Part shown: piece after piece, positions 34,481 through 47,100 of the stretch
Layout: each line of letters begins with the position of its first letter
Position numbering within the stretch: position 1 is the first letter of the stretch
Assembly: GCA_013339895.1 (NCBI GenBank)
Contig: JABACO010000008.1
Location: 1,672,796 to 1,736,795, forward strand
Direction of reading: 5' to 3'
Source: Ephydatia muelleri
Taxonomy: Eukaryota > Porifera > Demospongiae > Spongillida > Spongillidae
DNA: 64,000 nucleotides
Position numbers and translations under genes: made by a program
The notes under the pieces: model-generated
What the model was told of the DNA's origin: nothing
The model's input: only the letters and a program-made list of their open reading frames with translations
Databases searched by the model: none

Positions 34481-35020
34481 TCATTTGCACGTTTTACCAT
34501 TTGCTGTACTTTTTGACTGTTGAAGACATGAGGATGCATCACAGCACGTAGCACCAACCCTTGCAAAACCTGCACAGTCTAGCGCCCTCAGACCTGATTG
34601 ATGAAATGTGCACGGAGGGTTGATGTTGGCATGGGCTGCAAAAGGCCAATTGCTGGAAAAAGGCTGAGGTACTGGTGGCAAATATCTTTCACATCTTCGG
34701 AACTGGACTACAAGGGATTTACAAGCATCATGCTCACCTTCTGCTTCCACTTCCACACCCACAATCTCTTCTGCAGATGTGGAAGACGGACTGGAAATAG
34801 GCGTTACGGGTTGCACAGCAGCTGCTGTAGCATCACTTGCAGCTGGACTTGCAAACACATGTCTTAACAACGAAGTTATTTTTGGCTGACTAGTGCTAGC
34901 TTTTACCTTAGCAGCAACCGCTTTACAACTCTTGGATTGTTGATGCTGTCGTAGATTGATCTCGTCTATCAGCGGTATTTGAAGCTGTGCGTTGCAACGA
35001 TCGCAAATAGTTATATTCAT
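34481..35020 (-). CDS. N-terminal zinc-binding segment of an unknown, probably transposon-derived protein
   Basis: The 179-residue frame begins MNITICDRCNAQLQIPL and continues NLRQHQQSKSCK, so C-x2-C with a later H and C suggests a zinc-binding knuckle. A Ser/Thr/Ala-rich linker follows, then a conserved-looking block (ERYLPPVPQPFSSNWPFAAH). Similar starts occur in repetitive sponge and cnidarian proteins as far as I recall, but I cannot name the family. No following exon is identified. A likely truncated mobile gene. Confidence 0.35.
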   Translation of the reverse strand: MNITICDRCNAQLQIPLIDEINLRQHQQSKSCKAVAAKVKASTSQPKITSLLRHVFASPAASDATAAAVQPVTPISSPSSTSAEEIVGVEVEAEGEHDACKSLVVQFRRCERYLPPVPQPFSSNWPFAAHANINPPCTFHQSGLRALDCAGFARVGATCCDASSCLQQSKSTANGKTCK

Positions 35021-35254
35021 GATGAAAGTGTGTGGTTTTGCAAATTAGCCTAATCACGTGATATGTACAGTTGGCCCTCACCGGCTAATTTCCGTACAAA
35101 TAATAATATAGCATCGCGCTACTGGGCAGATAGTTGACTTAAACCATATCTTCGCACGCATAAAAAACCTATGGACACTACGAACTGTATGATGTTGTCC
35201 GCTAATTGCAAAAAAAAAAAATTCATAAATGTTATGAATTCATTTAAGGCATAG

Positions 35255-35255
<1 letters not shown>

Positions 35256-35286
<31 letters not shown>
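35256..35286. repeat. 31-base pure C run
   Basis: Flanked by A/T-rich sequence; shorter C runs follow at about 35320 and 35397. Confidence 0.95.
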
Positions 35287-35288
<2 letters not shown>

Positions 35289-35299
35289 ACTTTGACACC

Positions 35300-36770
35300 T
35301 CATAATTTTTTTTCCTAGACCCCCCTGCAAAAAATAAGTGATGCTCTCAATGAGCTCTTCAAAGTTGGAGGATGGTGTATTCCACTTTGTTTTTTGCCCC
35401 CCCCTCACTTTTAACGAAATAACTAACACTGCATCATTAAAGTGTAAACATCTATGGCAATACAGGTAGCGCGTCCATTGTTGCCGATGCTCGATGGGTC
35501 TTTATAGGAAATGGTAGGAGTTCATGTCTACACAGGGAAGGGGCATGCAAAATTGACTATTAGTTTCTCGCCACTCGGCAATGTGACTTAATTTTGACTG
35601 CGCTTATACAGATGGTGATGGTTTTAACTCATAATTATACCCATTTGATATATTTTACATGCATTACAATAGGTAGACAAATTTAATTCAATTAGTGGTG
35701 ACCGGTTAAGTAATTATATCAAACCCTAATATATTCAAAGCCCCTTAGTATCAAAGTTATTCCAGCTTAAGGTTAGAGCAAATTACTATTAATGATTATC
35801 CATAAGTAGTGCAGGATATGAATGTGCGTAACACGATTAATTTCAAGTTACCAAGTTCAATAGTAAGTTATTACAGTTTATAGTTATTTGTTTTCAATTT
35901 TGGTGCATTTGAAAATTACATGCAAGAAATGATGAGTAACACGTGTTTGCCCCAAACCCCACCCAAATGGTTTGGTTCTAAGCTGCATGGGACTTCTGAC
36001 AATAAGCTCACCTTTTAATAAAATCCAAGCCTCCCTTTATTAAAGTCTGCTGGAGCCATCTGCCGATTGTTGCTATTTTAGAATTTTTGCACTTAATCCT
36101 AAAGGACTCGATTATAAAGTGTTGTGGACATGCACCTCCAGGTCCTCAATGATGCTGCCATGCATACCTTGGCAATAGTTCATAATGACGTCCAATCTGC
36201 TCAGCTTACCCAACCCTACCCAACTTTGTTTACATTTGCTTTTGCATTAAAGCCCCAAAGTATAAATTAAATGTTCATTAATAATTATTGCCTGCGCACA
36301 AGAAAAAAATTATCAATATGACAGTGTAATACAGCACAGTGTTCTAAATATATGAAAAGACAAAAAAATATTTCCCGTAGGATTCAGTTGTGCTGATACC
36401 ACATGCATACCATATTATGGTTACCATAGCTACAATCATCATGTGCTGACAATGAACTCATTGCAATGAAGACAAAGCAAACAGAACGAGAAGGACTGTG
36501 AAGCACACAAACAATACACATACATGTACACCACCATCACACTTGCAACAGTTGGCAGGCACACGTAACAGTCCCCACGTGCAGTAAAGCTGGTTGCGAC
36601 ATCTCAGAACTCATGTGTGATAAAAATGAACCTAGATTAGCACCAGTGACATGGGAATTTTAGTTTGTTGCAGCTTGTGAGCATAAAGTCCGGCTCATAG
36701 AAGGAGACACTAAATGAAATTTTGGATGAAAGAAAATGTTCCAATATACTGTAATTAAAATAATTTACTA
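35300..36770. other. Downstream of the last identified MINDY exon; no exon resolved
   Basis: The final MINDY exon should lie here or further left, because exon 8 ends with a GAG|GTAGTA donor. I could not pick it out with confidence. Confidence 0.4.
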
Positions 36771-36771
36771 C

Positions 36772-39700
36772 CTCGCCACGATCCGATTTATCCTCAGCCA
36801 TTTCTCTCTCTCTTTCTCTTTTCACCTCCTGCTTCTGAAGGCGCATGGCAAGTGCCTGACTGGACCATGACCACACAGGCTCAACACAGCAGTACTATAG
36901 ACCACACCCCTCCCGCACCTCTCTAGCTCCGCCCCTTCATCACTCTCCCAATCAACTCACTCCCTGGCCTGGATAGCCCTGTGCTGTTCCTCCTGTTGCA
37001 GCCTCAGAGCCAGCTGGTAGCTGTGACAGAGATCGAGGCACACTCACCTCACTACATGCACTTATCATCATACAGGCCAAAAACAGCACACAATTCCCAG
37101 TTGTACTGACTCCTTGTCACAGATATGAAGTGCTAGTAAACGATCGGTAATATGTGTTTGCACCAGAAAGTGCATTGTCTTTAGCAGGCCCACATGTACT
37201 ATGGCCACCTAATTGATTGCAGGATAAAGATCACAAGGTATGCACAAATAGGTGTTAACATGCCTGAGTTCATCATCAATGGAAATGCCACGATCAGATC
37301 AGTGGCATAACTACAGTAGGGCCTAGGCCCTGATGTAATCATAACAGCACATACTAGCCTAGGCTCGAGCCTTGACTCTAGTCGAGTTTGTGAACGTGAG
37401 TTCAATTATATTTTCAGTACACGCGAGTATGGCATGAGTGCATGTGACATGATAAGCAACGTTGTTGAAAAATTTGCGTCCAAGAGGGACAGGAATTCAT
37501 ATGTTGATGTAAATAGTTGCACATAGCCAGAACATTTTAAAATGGCAACAGAATCATATGCATGGCTCTGCCTCCCGCCCCCCCCCCCCCCCCCCCACCC
37601 CCGCCCACCCCCCTTGCATGCCCTAACATCAATGCTACCCTGGCTATGCCAATGGCAAATGCCAATAGGGGTGAGGGCACTTGTTGACAAAACAAAATCA
37701 ACTATGGTGCTATTTCAGTGCCGGATCCACGATCCATCACGGTCTGATGCTGGATCCACACATGTGAACAGTGGACCAGAGGCTAACATATGTGAACAGT
37801 GGATCAGAAGCTAACACATGTGAACAGTGGACCAGAGGCTAACACATGTGAACAGTGGACCAGAGGCTAACACATGTGAACAATGGACCAGAGGCTAACA
37901 CACGTGAACAGTGGACCAGAGGCTAACACATGTGAACAGTGGACCAGAGGCTAACATATATGAACAGTGGACCAGAGGCTAACACACGTGAACAGTGGAC
38001 CAGAGGCTAACACATGTGAACAGCGGACCAGAGGCTAACACACGTGGACCAGAGGCTAACACATGTGAACAGTGGACCAGAGGCTAACACATGTGAACAG
38101 TGGACCAGAGGCTAACACATGTGAACAGTGGACCAGAAGCTAACATATGTGAACAGTGGACCAGAGGCTAACATATGTGAACAGTGGACCAGAGGCTAAC
38201 ATATATGAACAGTGGACCAGAGGCTAACACATGTGAACAGTGGACCAGAGGCTAACACATGTGAACAGTGGACCAGAGGCTAACAGTGGACCAGAGGCTA
38301 ACATATGTGAACAGTGGACCAGAGGCTAACATATGTGAACAGTGGACCAGAGGCTAACACATGTGAACAGCTAACATATGTGAACAGTGGACCAGAGGCT
38401 AACATATGTGAATAGTGGACCAGAGGCTAACACATATGAACAGTGGACCAGAGGCTAACACATGTGAACAGTGGACCAGAGGCTAACACATGTGAACAGC
38501 TAACACATGTGAACAGTGGACCAGAGGCTAACACACGTGAACAGTGGACCAGAGGCTAACACATGTGAACAGTGGACCAGAGGCTAACACATGTGAACAG
38601 CTAACACATGTGAACAGTGGACCAGAGGCTAACACATGTGAACAGTGGACCAGAGGCTAACACATGTGAACAGTGGACCAGAAGCTAACACATGTGAACA
38701 GTGGACCAGAGGCTAACACATGTGAACAGTGGACCAGAGGCTAACACATGTGAACAGTGGACCAGAGGCTAACACATGTGAACAGTGGACCAGAGGCTAA
38801 CACATGTGAACAGTGGACCAGAGGCTAACACATGTGAACAGTGGATTAGAGGCTAACACATGTGAACAGTGGACCAGAGGCTAACACACGTGAACAGTGG
38901 ACCAGAGGCTAACACATGTGAACAGTGGACCAGAGGCTAACACACGTGAACAGTGGACCAGAGGCTAACAAAAAATACACGACAACTTCAATATTCTGTA
39001 TGCACACCATTTGGCCTTTCATTTTAATAATATCACAGGTTGTAGTTGCACACGTTTCTTTGCATTCACTGTTCTTGTCTCCCAGCGCATGTTGTTTCCA
39101 CATCACATGACGACACATGTACACGTACGAGCTGTACAGTATTACCTTACCCCCTCATACATGAGCTACATGTACTTGCAACTTGTAAGGCCACTCAGTG
39201 ACTTACTCTTGAACACGATCATCTGCCATCGGTGATGTCAGTGAGGGAGGTGTTGGTGATGGTGACGAGAGTGAGGACTGGTTTTCAGCAGTCTGTGTCC
39301 GGCTGTGCTTGCTCCGCTTGAACCGAGCATCCAGGAAGTCACCATCTCCATCAATGTCCTGCAGAAACTGCCACACATACTCCTGCTCGTTGACGAACCC
39401 ATGGTCAGTGACCAGCAAGAGGAGCCTTCCCTGTAGCGCAACGTTTATGAGATACCAGATACCAGTTACCAAGGACACAGAACTGGCAACCATTCTGATG
39501 CTCAAAGTGTATGGCTGCAAAAAGACCATTAAAATGTGTTTCCTTTCCATCTTCCCATCCCAATACTAAGCGCCCATAACTGCTTTGCTCATTAATAATT
39601 CATTGACCAATGAGCCATTCAAGAATCACTTGCACCTGCAGTAAGGACATTCACTGCTTTAATAACCTCAAGACTATTGCAGTCACTACACCTTACACAG

Positions 39701-41164
39701 TTAATACTCAACTTATCCTGAAACATCCCTCATGTTCAGTGTAAGACATTTCGTCTTCCTCATGAGACTCGCATGATAGTCAGACCCCTCACATGTCAGT
39801 CCCCTCACATGTCAGTCCCCTCACATGTCAGTCCCCTCACATGTCAGTCCCCTCACATGTCAGCCCCCTCACATGTCAGACCCCTCACATGTCAGACCCC
39901 TCACATGTCAGATCCCTCACATGTCAGACCCCTCACATGTCAGACCCCTCACATGACATCACATGATTATCATACACTAGACAGCCCCTCACATGATTAT
40001 CACATGATTATCAAATAATAGACAGCCCCCTCACATGTCAGACCCCTCACATGTCAGACCCCTCACATGTCAGACCCCTCACATGTCAGATCCCTCACAT
40101 GTCAGACCCCTCACATGTCAGACCCCTCACATGTCAGATCCCTCACATGTCAGACCCCTCACATGTCAGATCCCTCACATGTCAGACCCCTCACATGTCA
40201 GACCCCTCACATGACATCACATGATTATCATACACTAGACAGCCCCCTCACATGATTATCACATGATTATCATATAATAGACAGCCCCCTCACATCAGAT
40301 TCGCTGTCCCTCACATGACATTGGTATCAAGAGGCCCCTCCCACCTGTCTCTTCATCAAGGTGCTGAAGTGGTTGTTTCTGAAGAACACAGCGATCTCTC
40401 CCTCTGGCACACAAGTGTTCAGTTCACATAGCCCGTGGTATGTCAGCTGACTGCCAGAACTCTGGAGGAACTGCTCACGCAACAGAGCTACAAAAGCAGC
40501 AAGGGAATTAGAGGAGGAGCGAGGGTTAACAGATGATCGAACAAATGCGCAATTGAGATGAATCACAAATAATGTGGCAGAAAGGAGTGTAGCAGGTGGG
40601 CGGGGTTGGGTAGCAGATGGGCGTGGCAACAGAAGTAGGTGGGCGTGGCAACAGTTCAAACAAAAGACTGACCATTCTGTACTTCCTGTGGGTCCCCAGA
40701 CCCACTTCCCACGATGCTCTTCTCCACCAGCTGGTTGTAGCTGAGGCCATGGACCAGATCATGAGTGGGCGTGTCCTGAGGATCGGGGAGCCACCCGTGA
40801 TAGAGCTGCACCCCTAGGAGGTCAAACACTCCCATCTCAGAGGTGAACTCAAATGACGTCACACTGCAGGTGATAAGGGGTGTGCAGGTATGGTTTGGGA
40901 CGGCTGCATGGAATGGGATTGGGACTACAGCATCACTTGTACGGGTCTTAGGATAACCACAAGCAATACAACCATTGTTGCGTACACTTGCAATTCGAAC
41001 AGTGTCACTCACAGTCACATACGGTGCATGTGCAGTACGTGCAGTAATGTACACACGCAACACATGCAAAACCACCTGTAAACCCACAGAGACGCACATA
41101 CACACACAGACACACAGACACACACACACACACACACACAGACACACACACAGACACACACACA

Positions 41165-41207
<43 letters not shown>

Positions 41208-42125
41208 ACACACACACATACACACATACACACACACACACATGCACACATGTATGCAAGCACATCCGAGAAGACTCATACGTGTTGAACACAACGTTGA
41301 TGTCCAAGCCTGTCTGCAGTTTGGGGAACACTGCCATTGCATCCTGGATGTTCTGCTCATAATTACTTCTTTCCCCTTCGGGCAAATCCTGGCAACAAAC
41401 AACATCACAACATTGTCACCCTAGCCATACCCACACCTTGGGAACTCCTTCCAATAAGAGTGCACCCAGTTTGTGGATGAGCTGTGAGGAAGTTGTAACG
41501 GTACTTCCATAGGAGAGTAAAATCATTTGGCGGAGGAGGAGGGCATTGCAGAGGGCCAGTAGGGGACATGGACCATTACGATTCTGGAAAGTGCAACAGT
41601 GTTGGAGGGGGGGGGGAGGGGAGGAGAGGGGGAGGTTATAAAAACTACACACAAAGTGTGAAGCGCAATAAAACAACAGACATGACATGAGCTACATATC
41701 ACTACATACTCTTCACATGACCCCACACATGAGCGAGATGCTTTGTCATCAAACTCATCAATGGAACACCTCTAGCTTGCTTCTTCACCTCCAACACTCC
41801 TCCACCTAGCTCCCTCCACAAGCCCATTCACGAGTGAGGACCTCATGCATAGCTGGTTGTGGGTGGGGTGGGAGGGGGGAGGAGGGGGATGGTTTTCCAA
41901 CTATCCCGATGGTGGCCAGTCATACGCGGAAGGTGGGCGGAAAACGTGCGATGTTTGTGACGGTCAGTGCCCTTGTACAACGCCAACCGCCCTGCCAGTG
42001 TCACGTGTTACCTGCGTGACGATGGGCGCGAATGCTCCGTTCCACTCGATCCATTTCAGTTGGTAGACGCTGTCCTCACTGGTCACAGGTGCAGGGTCCG
42101 CGGTGGGCTGTACGAAGAGGAACAT
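36772..42125 (-). CDS. MINDY1/2-like: MINDY-type (FAM63) Lys48-specific deubiquitinase, eight exons found
   Basis: Exons join in phase: 42012-42125, 41437-41583, 41282-41388, 40673-40863, 40345-40487, 39207-39430, 36961-37020, 36772-36859; at least one more 3' exon is expected. About 358 residues are visible from MFLFVQPTADPAP. Catalytic features of MINDY cysteine proteases are present: oxyanion Gln38 and nucleophile Cys44 in TQ/NRNGPCPLLAL, and His226 in FFRNNHFSTL. Core signatures FDLLGVQLYHGWLPDPQD, LSYNQLVEK, LTYHGLCEL and LLLVTDHGF are also seen. Two UIM-like helices follow, DYQLALRLQQEEQ (309-321) and DQALAMRLQKQE (329-340), which in this family bind polyubiquitin so the enzyme can trim Lys48-linked chains in the cytosol. 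It is shorter at the N-terminus than the vertebrate proteins. Its introns carry two minisatellites and a CA tract. Confidence 0.9.
37742..38970. repeat. 28-bp minisatellite, roughly 40-45 units, inside a MINDY intron
   Basis: The unit is AACAGTGGACCAGAGGCTAA plus CACATGTG, with the last block varying between ACATGTG, ACACGTG and ATATGTG. A few units are shortened or fused. The array ends cleanly at about 38970. It fills most of the intron between exons 6 and 7 of the MINDY gene. Confidence 0.95.
39775..40310. repeat. 15-bp minisatellite (CCCCTCACATGTCAG) in a MINDY intron
   Basis: Two blocks of about a dozen units each, separated by a longer sequence (CATCACATGATTATCATACA) that itself recurs near 40.21 kb, so there is a higher-order repeat of roughly 260 bases. 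It lies between exons 5 and 6. Confidence 0.93.
41087..41243. repeat. Interrupted CA microsatellite
   Basis: CA repeats broken by GACA, in the intron between MINDY exons 3 and 4. Confidence 0.9.
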
Positions 42126-42239
42126 TTGAGACACTGGGGTGAACGAAGAGCCGTCTGTCAGACCTCGTCTGTTACACTGGTTGTCATTCTCAGTCTACGC
42201 GTTATACCTCCTGGATCTATGACAGCTATTTTTAACTAA

Positions 42240-43310
42240 CTTTCGTTACATTAGACGTTACGTCAGCAGTCTGGGTACGAGATAACTTTAGGCCTGTCAT
42301 CACACGGCACAATGTGTAGATTGGCCATGTAGTATCGAGTTGTCGAAGGCCCTTGCCACATTCGCATGATAATTTTTATATACCTCCAAAAATAACAGCC
42401 TATGCTGTTCTGTATTCACCATTCAATAGCTTCATCTTCATCTATTAGATCAGAGACTGCAGAATTTCGTTTAAATCGACATCACTGTGTCTGCCCATGT
42501 GAACTCTCGAAACCCATCTCATAAAGGTTGCTTAGAGTTTTTCATCAGGGTCCAGCAAATTAAAGGCTTGCATCCGGTTTGTTAGCTAGGCCGATACGAC
42601 AGTCCGCATAAAAATATGTTTGGGCTTTCTAAACTGTCTTGAAAAAGCTATGATTGTAATACAGAACCAGCCCAAACAGCTGTTATTTTTCCATTGATAC
42701 TGAAGCTGAGATGTATCTCTTGTAAATTTCCTAAATGAATAATAAAACCTTCTAATACAGGATAACGTACACTAGTACATGTATATGTACTTGCTATGAC
42801 CATACGGTAATGTAATTACTTAAGCGTTATCATTTTTGTTCCACATCCCTATTCTAACTGCACGTATTCTTTTTTTATACACAAGTCACTAAAGTTATGG
42901 ATTTATGCATCTGAAGTTATACATTATTTTGCCATTGTACAGCGGTAAATAATACTGTAACTTGCATGCGATACGACTGAATCTAATGATTTCACTATAG
43001 ACATCAAATGTCCTGGGTGTTCAGATTGACCTACGCAGTTACTATCTACATTTGTCTTCATAAGAAGTAGGGCATGTAAACCAAATCTTCTGATCTATAA
43101 ACACTGCAGAGATTTGCTTAAAGTTTGTTTTGGTTTGTACAAGCTTGTGGAATGTACATTTGTTCAGGAGATATTGTGTGAAGTAGACTTGTGAGCCCTT
43201 GTATTGCTTGATAGAAAAATTTGCATTATATAATGCAGTATGTCATACAAGCATTGATGTTTACTCAGAAAAAATAAAGAGGTGCATGATTGAGATACAT
43301 TAAATGCTCT
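42240..43310. other. Intergenic, no gene seen
   Basis: AT-rich sequence upstream of the MINDY start; nothing supportable. Confidence 0.5.
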
Positions 43311-43334
43311 TGCTTGAAAGACATCATTATTACC

Positions 43335-43575
43335 ATTTTCAGTTTCAGATTCACTTAGTTCAGACATGTATTGTCAGAAAGTTCTTCTGCAGATATGTGT
43401 TGTCAGAAATATCTTCCACTCCATCAAACTGAAAGATCCGCACTTTCTCAACTTCTTTGTACATGACAAAGTGCAAGATCTTTCATTTTGATGGAGTGGA
43501 AGATCTTTCTAACACAGAACAGGTTGATGCAACAGAAGAACTTTCTGGCAAAACATATCTGAACGAAGTGAATCT
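43335..43575. repeat. Imperfect inverted repeat (foldback), about 240 bp
   Basis: The left arm (TTCAGATTCACTTAGTTCAG, AGAAAGTTCTTCTG, CTTCCACTCCATCAAA) and right arm (TTTGATGGAGTGGAAG, CAGAAGAACTTTCTGG, CTGAACGAAGTGAATCTGAA) are complementary with mismatches, centred near 43460. A small non-autonomous foldback element is the likely origin. Confidence 0.8.
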
Positions 43576-43764
43576 GAAGTTACAGGTAGAAGTGTCAACA
43601 CAATGATTTCTTGCTTTACTTAATGAGCACTGTGCTGAACATCATATAGCACCTAACTCTAATAGATTGCATTGCATATGCATACTACCGCAACATACAC
43701 ATAATCAAACAATGACTAGCACACGAGTACACATTTCGGCATCAAGGGCTTATAATCACGTTTC

Positions 43765-43956
43765 TCACAGAGACACAGCTTGGTTCATCTCTGCAATTGT
43801 TGATGGAGAAGACGTAAACTCCTTGGATAAGGGCTGATATGCATTTGGTGTATGTTGCATAGATTGTACAGGCTGAGCAGACTTCATAGTAGCTGTCTCC
43901 TGTCCACTAGCTGCAGAATATGTTGGCTGTACAGGCTGTGGTGGCTGATCGATTAT
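43765..43956 (-). CDS. Candidate terminal exon, Pro/Gln/Ser-rich tail
   Basis: A good acceptor (CACACACATTTCAG) opens 63 codons ending in a stop, with IIDQPPQPVQPTYSAASGQ and AYQPLSKEF. It starts in phase 0. It could be an alternative 3' exon of the Eph-like gene, but the preceding exon (44150-44306) has no good phase-0 donor. It could also belong to an unrecognised transcript. Confidence 0.35.
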   Translation of the reverse strand: MIDQPPQPVQPTYSAASGQETATMKSAQPVQSMQHTPNAYQPLSKEFTSSPSTIAEMNQAVSL

Positions 43957-44149
43957 CTGAAATGTGTGTGGAAAGCATGTTGCATACTATGGCATAAGCA
44001 TGTTGCATACTATGGCATAGTATGTAATGTAGCAATTAGCAATGAAGCAGGAAAGTAGTATGTATTATCAGATTTACTCAGTATAGAAATCTTCTTGCTG
44101 CCGTGCTGCAGAATAAAAACCTTCCCCCCCCCCCCCCCCCCACCTACAG

Positions 44150-47100
44150 TCACATGCATTTGACTGTCTGCCATTCAGTGAAGTATGATGGACTATAATT
44201 AACATCCCCTCTAATATCAAAAAGCCCCAGTTCAAGTTCTGTTTCATGGATTGTGTTCTGTGCCCACTCTATATATTCAAGTTCTTCATACCTCTTCAAA
44301 CGACAGCTAGTGCCCGAAATGCACACATGCATTAGTCACAAATAATGTCAAGTATTTAGGGATTGCTTATCATGCTATGAATGTTTGAAACATACGGTAC
44401 AAAATTTATATGGTAGCACATGGGGAGTTGATTAATACAACAATTACGCATATAAGTATTTATTCAATATTACATTATTTAATATTACATTATCGTAAGG
44501 ACATACCGACAGTCTAACAGCAGTTCCTTGCAACATTGCTAAAAGTAGGGGAAAAGCATTACCATCTCTGTGTGATCTAGTCTAGAACTACAATGCACGT
44601 TTAGATAAACAACTCTAACAAAGAGAGTCAAATACCGTATAACGAAACAAGGTTGGCAGAAGTGACAGTTACACAAGAGGTTAAGATAGAACTATTTAGT
44701 TATTAGCACTGCACGAGAGAGTGCTGGGTGATGGGTAAAAAAGTAAGAGGAGTTTGCCATTTCAAACAACATAAACATTCATTTGGATACATTAAAATGC
44801 AAAAAAAAAAGAAAACTAAAAACTCGTTTTTTTCTATCTAACCCTAAAGCATTAATTCTTCACACAATGAGTGCCACTAACTAGTTAAATCTTATTACAC
44901 AATTATCTAAGCACTTGTTTAAACCTTTTATATCAGAGAACCCTGCACATCACAGTATTTTGTAGTAGTTTATCCACCTGTTTTCTAAAGTAGAAAAAAT
45001 TTTATTGTTTGTGTGATGAATTGACATGCAGGCATCTTGTGCTCATTTTAACATGGAGCATCATTGTACTGAGAGTACCAAATTCAGAGCATCAATTAAC
45101 ATAATTCAAATTATAATTACAAACCATTTTAATTTTTATAGATTGTACTAACTAGTCAAATTAGTAGTGGTGTACTTTAGATCTTACCAAAGATTGCATT
45201 TTTTTTGTAACTGCAATTTGGTTACGCAACCAAAACATTACTGCAATTGTTTTGCCCATTGTGTTCAGAAATCCAAACTTAAACTATAGAATTCAAAAAC
45301 TCTACTTAGCTGCAATTCAATTCCATTAATAGCATGCTTGTGCTTAATGAATTCAAGGACTGCTTAATTGCTTGATTTTCATATGGTGCAGGAACACCTG
45401 GTATTATACACTGCACAATGGCATGGAGGATTATAATCTATTGAGGAAAGTATAAAACCTACTATTTGTACAAACCAAGTGGATGATTTCAAATGCATAT
45501 GCACTTAGAAGCATGAAATAGAGCTCAGCATATCTTTTTTCGTGTAGGCCCAAACAATAAGTCATGACGTTTTTGTAACTCAGTGGTTTTTCATGCACAA
45601 CCATGAAAGTATTTATGACTGGCCTGATGACAGTTCATACGATTTTAAAAGAATAACACATGTGACAGCTCGTGCAATTTCAACATGAAATGTGACCCTT
45701 ACTGCAAGCTTTCAACTATGCCCAGGACCCTGTATTCTCACAATATTGCATACATGCAAAGAAGTAAAACTATTTCCACCTTTCAAATATTAGTCATATT
45801 GGGAGTATTTATTCCATCGTTCATAATCTGACCTTCTAGCCGGTGCTAGAATGGTTAGAAACAATGTAATGATAATAAATCAGACTGGAAAGGACTATAT
45901 CTTCATGGAACTTGGCAACAGTATGGTTTCTAAAAAGTATCATTGTTCAATATCTTGAATAACTCTATCCATCATCCATGAAGCAACATTGGCTGTCTGC
46001 ATAGAACCATGAGCGTTGGTTTCCAATGCAAAGTTGACATTTGAAAATTATCCAATGCCAGCTTATTTAAACATGTTTAGATAATTTAAAAGAGTAACAG
46101 GATTCAATTGTGCAACATTATAAGAGATACACTCACCAGGTTTAGAAGTATGCTTCAACATTCTGACCCTACATGTATGTGTTTGTGTAATATTAGTTTT
46201 TATTGCAATGTATCAATAAGCATAATTCAATGGGCATTCAATTCATAAACCTCAACCGTGAGTTAATAATAGATTTTGAGGGTATTTGATGCTCAATTTT
46301 ATGGTGTGAATTTCATACTTAAAAGGATGTAACAACTTTTGCGATTAATAATGGTGATTAACTACTCAAATTGCAATTTTACTAGTATCTTAAAGCTTTC
46401 TTGCTTTTAATTTCTTGATCTTAATATGATAAATATGGTGGGATATTGAACGTTTTATGTGCTGAAAATTGCCTACTATAAGGTAATGCAGCACAAATGG
46501 TTTAATTAACTAATAGTAATATGGATTATTAACTGTTTAAAAGGCTTTGTGTTCATTTGCAGCACCACACATGGGTAGGACTCGGTCTTTACATTTCTTT
46601 TTTTAAGGATTTGTACTGTTAATGCTGGGCTCTGTGTTTGTTAATGCTTGATGTTGATTTATTTTCTATGTACAATGATCTTAATTTATAGCCAAATATC
46701 TGACTTTGTTTATACATATCATATTAGAACTTCAAAACCATACATTGAGATTTAATCACAGAGAATTAATTAGAATCTATATTCTGTTATCATGCACGAT
46801 TCATTAAGCAGCAGCATGTATCCCCAAACACAGTAATAGGGTAGAACGTGGTAGTTACTGTGTATTCATGATCAAAGATCCATCAAGCTTGTATCCTTAA
46901 TCCTGCAATCCACTGTACCACTTTAATGGCTACTAGAATCAAATAATGCACATGTTATTGAAAAAATAATAATGATTATCCCCATTCTAGATGATTGTAA
47001 ACAGTTTTATCCTAAGCTTATAAAAGGAGTCACTAGGTGGAAGGGTTGCTTTACTACTAGAGCTTCAATCATGTACAAATAAAACAGATTTTTGTACATC

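Noticed and set aside
37742-38970. CRISPR-like array
   Set aside because: Units are directly tandem without unique spacers, and the context is an animal intron; it is a minisatellite.
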